Source of the DNA: Watersipora subatra
Taxonomy: Eukaryota; Bryozoa; Gymnolaemata; Cheilostomatida; Watersiporidae
NCBI RefSeq assembly: GCF_963576615.1
Contig: NC_088708.1
Coordinates: 6,076,001 to 6,140,000 of the forward strand
Direction: 5' to 3'
DNA: 64,000 nt
Positions 53,001-62,000 of this stretch are shown here, in pieces (positions within the stretch are counted from its first letter, which is position 1; each line of letters starts with the position of its first letter). Below the pieces are notes generated by a model that saw only the letters and a program-made list of their open reading frames with translations, made no database searches and was not told where the DNA came from. A program made the translations under genes and the position numbers.

Positions 53001-56000
53001 AACGCTAAACGCACTGCGGTTTTCTTCCGCAATCACCGCAAAATAAACTAACATTTACATTGGTTTTAAAAACTCACCCGACGACATTTTATGTTACATG
53101 GAATTTTTTACGTAGCAAGAAGCGAAAACTTCAGATAACTTTTTTACGTTATCTGGAGTTTACGTTATAGGAGGTATACGTTATAGGAGCGTCTACTGTA
53201 TATTAGATTAGCCCGCTGGTCTGCAGGTCTGGAGGTTCTTAGTTCAAATCCAGTGCGTAGCGGATTTTTCGTTCCTTAAACTTCATCGCTATAACTGGAC
53301 AGACGAATGACAAACACTGAGTTTTGTAGATATAGATTTTGTTCTTTCATATCTATCGCTATGCTCATTTTATTGGCTTCGTTCATATTGACAATCATTT
53401 CCTTATGTGTGAATTGCTGCCTTTGCGGTGTGAACTCAGTTCAGCGCAATGATAACACTTGGCAGCCATGGCGAACTAATTATTCATAGAAACTTTAGTT
53501 GCCTTTTACGCTTTGAACTTGAGGAAATTTTTGCATGCAGCGAAAAATCGTAAAGACGGTCTGTTTCATATGTGCTGAAATGGGTGAAATGCCTAAAAAT
53601 TTTGGTGAAATTCCCACATCCATAATGAACCACACATTCATAACGAACCACACATCCATAATGAACCACACATCCATAATGAACCACACACCCATAATGA
53701 ACCACACACCCATAATGAACCACACACCCATAATGAACCACACATCCATAATGAACCACACACCCATAATGAACCACACACCCATAATGAACCACACGCC
53801 CATAATGAACCACACATCCATAATGAACCACACATTCATAATGAACCACACATTCATAATGAACCACACATTCATAATGAACCACACATCCATAATGAAC
53901 CACACACCCATAATGAACCACACGCCCATAATGAACCACACATTCATAATGAACCACACACCCATAATGAGCCACACACCCATAATGAACCACACATCCA
54001 TAATGAACCACACACCCATAATGAACCACACACCCATAATGAACCATACATCCATAATGAACCACACACCCATAATGAACCACACATTCATAATGAACCA
54101 CACATTCATAATGAACCACACATCCATAATGAACCACACATTCATAATGAACCACACATCCATAATGAACCACACATCCATAATGAACCACACACCCATA
54201 ATGAACCACACACCCATAATGAACCACACACCCATAATGAACCACACATCCATAATGAACCACACTGTTATATGTGTACTAAGTATGTGTGACCTTGAAG
54301 CAATGTTATGGGTGGTCTAGCTGGTGTTATCTTTATGACTCATCAGTACTGATCAAGCAGCCTAGCTAAGCAGTCGTCTTGAATTATCCTTGTCAACATT
54401 CATACAATAAAACCGCCTTGAGGAAACTCCACATTATAATATGGTGTCAGGACGTCTATAGTATATAGTGTGGATTATCGCTTCTGGATAGTGATGGCAG
54501 AGGGTGGTTTGCGAGCTTCAGGTTGCTTTATATCTAATGCTGGCAACTCCAGTGAGACTAGCAGAAGCTGGCACGAATGGCTTGAACAATTTAACTTTTA
54601 TATGCTAGCAACAGAGAAGTCAACAAAAGGGGGAGAAATCCAGGTAGCCATACTGTTAACCCTACTTGGACCACAGGGTCAGGAGATATTCCGAACTTTC
54701 AATCTTCCTGAAGAAGACCGCAAGGATATTGAAAAGGTTAAGGAGGCATTCACCCGGCACTTTACACCACAAGTGAAAACTATCTATGAACGGTACAAGT
54801 TTCATAACAGAACACAGCTTCTAGGTGAATCATTCGACAATTTTTTAACTGCACTACGCGGACTCTTGTCTACTTGCAATATACATGCTGATGAACAAAA
54901 TAGTGCTCTGATAGACAGAATTATATGTGGCATTAACTCACCAGAAGTCAGAGAGGACATATTCAATTTAGATGGCAATCCGGATTTGAACAAAGTTATA
55001 CAGCTGTGTACTCGGGCGGAAGCCACCAAACATTATCTTACAGATATGAAGATCGACAAAGAGAATGCTAATATTAATACAGTACAACAACCGAACCATT
55101 TAGCTCACAAGAATAAGAACAGCGCCAGGGTAAATAACTGTAAATACTGTAAGTCGAGTCACCCTAAAGGAGCATGCCCTGCATACGGCAAAGAGTGCCG
55201 AAATTGCCACAAGATGAATCACTTCAGCATAGCTTGTATGGCACCACAGCGTAAGTCTGCTGCCAAAGCTGCATATGAGCTAGTAGAGACCAGTGGAGAA
55301 CAGAATGACATAACTTTTACTGTGAACAACGACAAAAGCCGAAGAGAATGGTGCATCACCACAAGGTGTAATGAAAAGCCGCTACATCTCAAAGTTGACA
55401 CTGGAGCTTCATGCAATGTCATGCCTAAAGGGATATTTGACTCTTTATCGGTGCATACACCGCTACAAAAGTATGGCAAGTCATTAGTTTCATTTAGCAA
55501 CCATGAACTAGATGTACTAGGTAAAGTAACATTGTTGGTGGATGTTAGCACTCGTTTTGTACCACTAGATTTTGTAATGGTGTCATCAAGTGCCGGTCAG
55601 AATACCTTGTTAGGATTACCAAGTGCAATGGAATTGGGTTTGGTCAATGTCTCAAATACAGTCAGCAATGACCTTGCTAAAGCTTACCCAGATGTGTTCA
55701 GTGGTTTGGGGTGCCTCCCATGCAAACATGCCTTGCAACTGAAAGAAAATGCTAAACCAGTAATTCAAAGTGCCAGAAGGGTTCCCTTTAGATTGCGCGA
55801 TAAGTTGAAGGATACTCTTCAAAAAATGGAATCTCAGGGCACTATAGCCAAAGTGAAACAGGCCACAGATTAAGTTCACCCTATTGTAAATGTATTAAAA
55901 CCAAATGGCTCACTTAGAATTTGTCTAGATCCTACCCAGTTGAATAAATGTTTACGGCGTGAACATTTTGCACTACTAACGGCATCAGAAATATTTGCTA

Positions 56001-59000
56001 AACTATCTAAATCGCGGGTATTCACCACGTTAGACGCTACATCTGGCTTCTTACAGTTGGAGCTAGATGAAGATAGTAGCCTACTCACCACATTTGCCAC
56101 TCCCTTCGGTAGATACAGGTTTTTAAGGTTGCCATATGGTATTTCTTCAAGCCCAGAGATATTTTGTCGCACAGTTTCTGAACTATTTGAGGATATAAAA
56201 GATGTTGAGTGCTATGTCGATGACCTTTTGATTCATGCACCCACAATGGCTGAACATGACGCAATCCTTAAATCAGTGCTAGAGAGGTGCCGAGAAAGAA
56301 ACCTCCGGTTAAATGAGTCAAAGTGTACATTCAGACAAAAGCACATCAAATATCTAGGTCACATAATTGGGGATGGGGTCATCAAGCCTTATCCAGCTAA
56401 GATCAAAGCCGTCATTGATATGCCTCAACCACAAAATGTGGAAGATGTTCGTAGATTGCTTGGAATGGCAACTTATCTCTCAAAGTTTTGCCCTAATTTG
56501 TCAGACATAACCACCCCGCTGAGAGAACTAACCAAAAAAAATGCGACTTGGTCGTGGTCAGGCACACATGACGAGTCCTTGGCACAACTGAAGGCTGTGG
56601 TGACATCCACTCCAACATTGCGAATGTTTGATCCAGACCTGCCTATTGTATTATCTGTGGACTCCAGTCAGTTTGGCATGGGTGCAGTGATAATGCATAA
56701 CGGGCAGCCAATTGAGTTTGCTAGCTGCACACTGACAGACACTCAAAAAAGTATGCTCAAATCGAAAAAGAATATCTAGCAGTTCAGTTTGGCTTACGAA
56801 GATTCCATCAATATATATATGGTCAACATGTAATGGTGGAAACGGATCATCTTCCACTCATAGGAATCATGAATAAGGGTCTTAATGATATCAGTCCCAG
56901 GCTATTGAGAATGAGACTACGCAATCAATTATATGATTACACACTTGTGCATAAACCAGGTAAAGCTTTAGTTCTTGCAGACACACTATCGCGTGCCTTT
57001 TTGGCAGCTTTATGTGAAGATGCAGAAGCTCTAAGCTCACTAGATACAGAACAAATCCATTCAGTCACAAGCGGTGTCCTTAGAAACCCAACCTTCAAAG
57101 ACCGGCTCCTTAGCACAGCGCAATCAGACAGCACTCTACAAATCCTTAGCAGCTACATACGAAATGGTTGGCCAGCTAAGAGGAGCAAGTGCATTGAACC
57201 ACTGAAACCATTTTGGGCAGCGAGATATGATTTGATGACACACGATGGTCTGATACTTAAAAACAGTCAAATAGTCATCCCAGTGTCTATGCGCAAGCAG
57301 GTAATAGATATTATTCACATAGGACATTTAGGGGTTAGTAAGTGCATAGAGAAAGCCAAAAATTCCGTGTACTGGCCAGGTTATCAGGGGCAGATACAGG
57401 ATGTGGTGTTGAGTTGTGCAACATGCCAGGAGAATGTGAGGGCAGATGCACAATGTGCTTACGAACCATATGGCATACCGCAGTATCCAATGCAATCAGT
57501 AAGCATAGATGTTTTTCACTTAGCTGGCAAGGAGTATCTAGTCACGGTAGACAGATATTCCAAATGGCCTACCTGCTGTGAGCTGAAGAGTGCAAAATCA
57601 AGTAACATTGTCGAGATACTTCGTAGGCAGTTCCTTGACTTTGGTAGACCTGAGATCCTAGTTTCTGATAATGCTTCGTATTTTACATCATTTGAATTTG
57701 AACAGTTTCTCAAAGAACTTGAGATACAGCACATCACATCTAGTCCGTATTATTCTCGTTATAACGGCCTTGCTGAAAGGATGAATCAAACTATCAAAAG
57801 CAGCCTGAAAAAGGCCCATGAGTCAAACCAAACATTGTTTGATGTCTTAGCCTCCCTTCGATCTACACCACTGGGGGGGTAAGATACCATCACCTTCAGT
57901 TCTATTACAGTCAAGAAATCTAAGAAACAATCTTCAGTTCATGCCTCAACAGCTCAAACTTCAAAAAGTAAACATTAACCTCATTGAGAAAGCTTTCAGA
58001 GAGTGCCAGTCGCAAGATATGTTCAACACAAGCCCAGCTAGGCGACCTATTGAGATGTGTGTGGGCATGAGAGTTTGGTGCCAACTAGGTCATCGGCGTT
58101 GGGTAGATGGTGTGATCATCCAAAGAGCAGAGACACCCAGGAGCTTTTATGTAGATATCGGCAAGGGTAGAGTTTTTAGAAGGAACATAAAATTCTTGAG
58201 GCCATACAAGGAAGCCCCAACAACCCTGCAATCTTTGCAATTAGAGAATAGAACCATGCGTAATTTTATGGCAGTGGAACATAGACCGGCACAAGGTGTA
58301 GACCACAATGACACAAGGTCAGAGGCCACACAGCCTTTAACCTCATCAGATACCTCACAGTCTTCACACACCACCCAACAGCCTAGTAGTATTTATCAGT
58401 CACTTCCATCTGCGCAAACGCACACAACTAGGTCAGGGCACATATCCAAACCACCAGTGAGGTACCCCCAGCCAGAAAACTAATTTTAAAAATTGAGCAT
58501 GTAACACTAACCTCGCTTAGTAAGCTGCATCCACTGACATACATTTTAGTTAACTCAGCTCCAAACTCTATTATAAACATTTTCTATTTTTATGCTTTTG
58601 TATTCACTGACATTTTAAGTTTTGTTTTACTGTCCTCCCAAAAAGGAGCGTGTTATATGTGTACTAAGTATGTGTGACCTTGAAGCAATGTTATGGGTGG
58701 TCTAGCTGGTGTTATCTTTATGACTCATCAGTACTGATCAAGCTGCCTAGCTAAGCAGTCGTCTTGAATTATCCTTGTCAACATTCATACAATAAAACCG
58801 CCTTGAGGAAACTCCACATTATAATACACACATTCATAATGAACCACACACCCATAATGAACCACACACCCATAATGAACCACACATCCATAATGAACCA
58901 CACATTCATAATGAACCACACATTCATAATGAACCACACGTCCATAATGAACCACACATTCATAATGAACCACACATTCATAATGACCCACACATTCATA

Positions 59001-62000
59001 ATGAACCACACATCCATAATGAACCACACACCCATAATGAACCACGCATCCATAATGAACCACGCACCCATAATGAACCACGCACCCATAATGAACCACA
59101 CACCCATAATCCTATTAGCAATATGGTTTATTTTTGTGATGAATATTAGTTATCTTATAGAGTTCTATAAATGCCTCAGACACACTACCGGAAACAATGT
59201 GGTAATAATGCCTTGCTTGGAGCATTCGATTCTTTAGTTAGTCACATTGATAGTCAGCCACATTGATAGTCAGCCACATAATTGTAACGACAAAATTTTC
59301 TGTCTGTCATTGACCTGCCTTACTGCTCACACTTGAGCATGCTAAGTAGTTAGAAATGGTTTCACCATGCAATCATCAATGTTTATCATCATTAAAGTTG
59401 TCTGCCCCTCAATCATTGACTTGACTCCCCTAGCCATAAATTATTTTGCTCTGTAAAGAACTTGTCTTGGTGCAATTTAGTGAGTCTATCATGAAAAATG
59501 TATTATTTACTTTGTGGCCTGTTAAATATAGCGTTGTTGCGTTGTAGTCTGGCAAGGTATCCGCAGACCTGGTGGTAATGGAGAGACATACCGGAAGGCT
59601 GGTAACAGGTGCCCACGCTCCAGTTCCAGATAATCTGATTTCTTGGCTCACAAAACATCCTTCATACGAGGTGCTGAGGCCTGGTCAGCAGATGGGTCAC
59701 GTATCGAGTAGCTCGTCATTCTATGGCAAGAAGAAGAGTAAACTCCTCTCTTCTTGTAAGCAAGACTCTCCTTGTCTCATCACAATTGCTGGAGTTTGGT
59801 TTTCATACTTGATTAGGCACTGGCATGAGTAGACAATCAATCATCTTTGCTTAGTTTCATTTTCTAATATAATTGGTGGCGATACTTCCCAGCTAGATTC
59901 TTAATTGTTGCTTTTCTTGTTTTGCTTCATAAAACAGCCACTTATAAATAAACAGCCACATCTATGAAGATTGTCAGCATTGCAACTGGCAGCCTCTGTA
60001 CTCCAACTAGGTTTTCACAACATGAGGTAAAGAAGACAGGTATTATTGTAATCCGGAGATCATTTTAGCGAGTGTCAATAAGAATGACGCACAGTGTCTC
60101 TGCACACCATTGCTCCGTAATCTTTCAGCTGAAGATAAGTCCCAGAAACGTACAAGTTCTGCCAAGGAGGAAGATGCCGGAACAGCTCCCAAAAAATCCA
60201 CTGGGCCAGATCCAGCTGCTATTCGTTCCAATGTTAAAAAGTCAATGGTTGATGCTTTGAAAGAAAGGTATTGTTTGCTATAGTTGGGCTGTATGACTGG
60301 TTAGAGTGAGTTTTCTGCTCCGACAATTGCTGATACTCTAGTAGCTGTCTATTCAGTTCATATACAATGTAATATTCCTTAGACTCAAAGAAACATCAGA
60401 TTCTAAAACAAAAGAAGACGAGATCAAATCAATTGCCGCAAGTATTGAACACGAGTTGTACAAGCTTTATGGGGAGACAAATAGCAAGTATAAGAGCAGA
60501 TTCCGCAGTCTCGTTTTCAATATTAAAGACCCCAAGAACAAGGTGAGGAGTTCGAAGTGAAACCAGGAATATGAGAATATCATGAGAAGCTATGTGGAAC
60601 AGATACGTAGTTAATTGGTTCCCGCTAGCAAGTGGTGATTTGAAAACAATTAGTGGCTATTTCTGCGAATGATACTTCGTTTGGCTTCATTCTTAATTAG
60701 CTGCTGTGTAATTCTTGCTGGAATAATTTTGTTTTTAGGGTCTTTTCCGCAAGATACTGAGAAAAAAACTGAAGCCGTCAAAGCTTGTTCGAATGACTCC
60801 GGATGAGCTCGCTTCTAAGGAACTCCACCAGTGGAGGGAGAAGGAAATGCAATCAGTGAGCTCAGCCTTTAAAAATCTTTGACCTGTTTTTCCTTGGATT
60901 ACCAAATGTTCTGTCTGCCTGCTTTTACAGTTATTCTTTTGTGATTTCATTAGCTTAATGAGTTCTTTTCTTATCTCCAATTTGCACAGATTCTGGTTAC
61001 ATTTCACTCCAGGAATTAGAGAAGATAAAAGCGGATGAGGAAAGGAAGGCTGCGATTAAGCCATTGCTGCGGAAGATAACCCACAAGGGTGAAATAGAGG
61101 TTGAACAGGACACCTACAAGGACCTTGATACGAAGCTCGAAGAGTCGCTTAAGGATTATGATATGACTAAGTTCAGTGGTGACCATCACACCTCAGAGAA
61201 GACTGTAAGTATCTATCTAGAATTGTCTTCTCATGACATCGCAAGTCGTAGGCGCAGCTTTGGTGTATTCTCTTGCGCTTGTTCTCTGGTTTATCGGGTG
61301 CGGAGAACAATATTAGGTATCCTTCACCTCAGAGCATTCGATTAGTCAATAGCATGTTCAGGTAGTATGCATGTTCAGGTAGTACGCATGTTCAGGTAGT
61401 ACGCATGTTCAGGTAGTACGCATGTTCAGGTAGAATGCATGTTCAGGTAGTACGCATGTTCAGGTAGTACGCATGTTCAGGTAGTACGCATGTTCAGGTA
61501 GTACGCATGTTCAGGTAGTACGCATGATCAGGTAGTACGCATGATCAGGTAGTACGCATGATCAGGTAGTACGCATGATCAGGTAGTACGCGTGTTCAGG
61601 TAGTACGCGTGTTCAGGTAGTACGCGTGTTCAGGTAGTACGCGTGTTCAGGTAGTACGCGTGTTCAGGTAGTACGCGTGTTCAGGTAGTACGCGTGTTCA
61701 GGTAGTACGCGTGTTCAGGTAGTACGCGTGTTCAGGTAGTACGCGTGTTCAGGTAGTACGCATGTTCAGGTAGTACGCATGATCAGGTAGTATGCATGCT
61801 CAGGTAGTACGCATGATCAGGTAGTATGCATGTTCAGGTAGTACGCATGTTCAGGTAGTATTTCCATGTTCAGGTAGTACGCATGTTCAGGTAGTACGCA
61901 TGATCAGGTAGTACGCATGCTCAGGTAGTACGCATGTTCAGGTAGTATGCATGTTCAGGTAGTGCGCATGTTCAGGTAGTATGCATGTTCAGGTAGTACG

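Larger units (their letters stand above)
54266..58826 (+). mobile_element. Ty3/Gypsy-type LTR retrotransposon, recent insertion, reading frame broken
   Basis: A complete 4561-bp element. LTRs at 54266-54441 and 58651-58826 are each 176 bp; by eye they differ at one base (AAGCAGCC versus AAGCTGCC). The flanking 5-bp duplication CACAC (54261-54265 and 58827-58831) fits a 5-bp integrase stagger, although the target is itself repetitive. A primer-binding-site-like TGGTGTCAGGACG starts right after the 5' LTR, and a purine-rich AAAAAGGAG precedes the 3' LTR. Inside is one gag-pol frame (gag, CCHC knuckles, protease, RT, RNase H, integrase) broken at three places. No envelope-like frame follows. It sits inside an 18-bp minisatellite in an intron of the DIDO1/PHF3-family gene. 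Confidence 0.95.

Noticed and set aside
53202..53265. tRNA gene (A-box-like TTAGCCCGCTGGTCTGCA and B-box-like AGTTCAAATCC)
   Set aside because: Acceptor arms do not pair convincingly; at most a tRNA-derived fragment.
53535..54320. Long open frames on both strands full of NHTSIM- or VVHYGC-type repeats
   Set aside because: They are produced by an 18-bp tandem repeat that happens to lack stops; no non-repetitive coding sequence or splice support.
56651..57737. Minus-strand open frames across pol
   Set aside because: Shadows of the retrotransposon coding sequence.
58764..59237. Second set of repetitive open frames
   Set aside because: Same 18-bp array on the other side of the retrotransposon.
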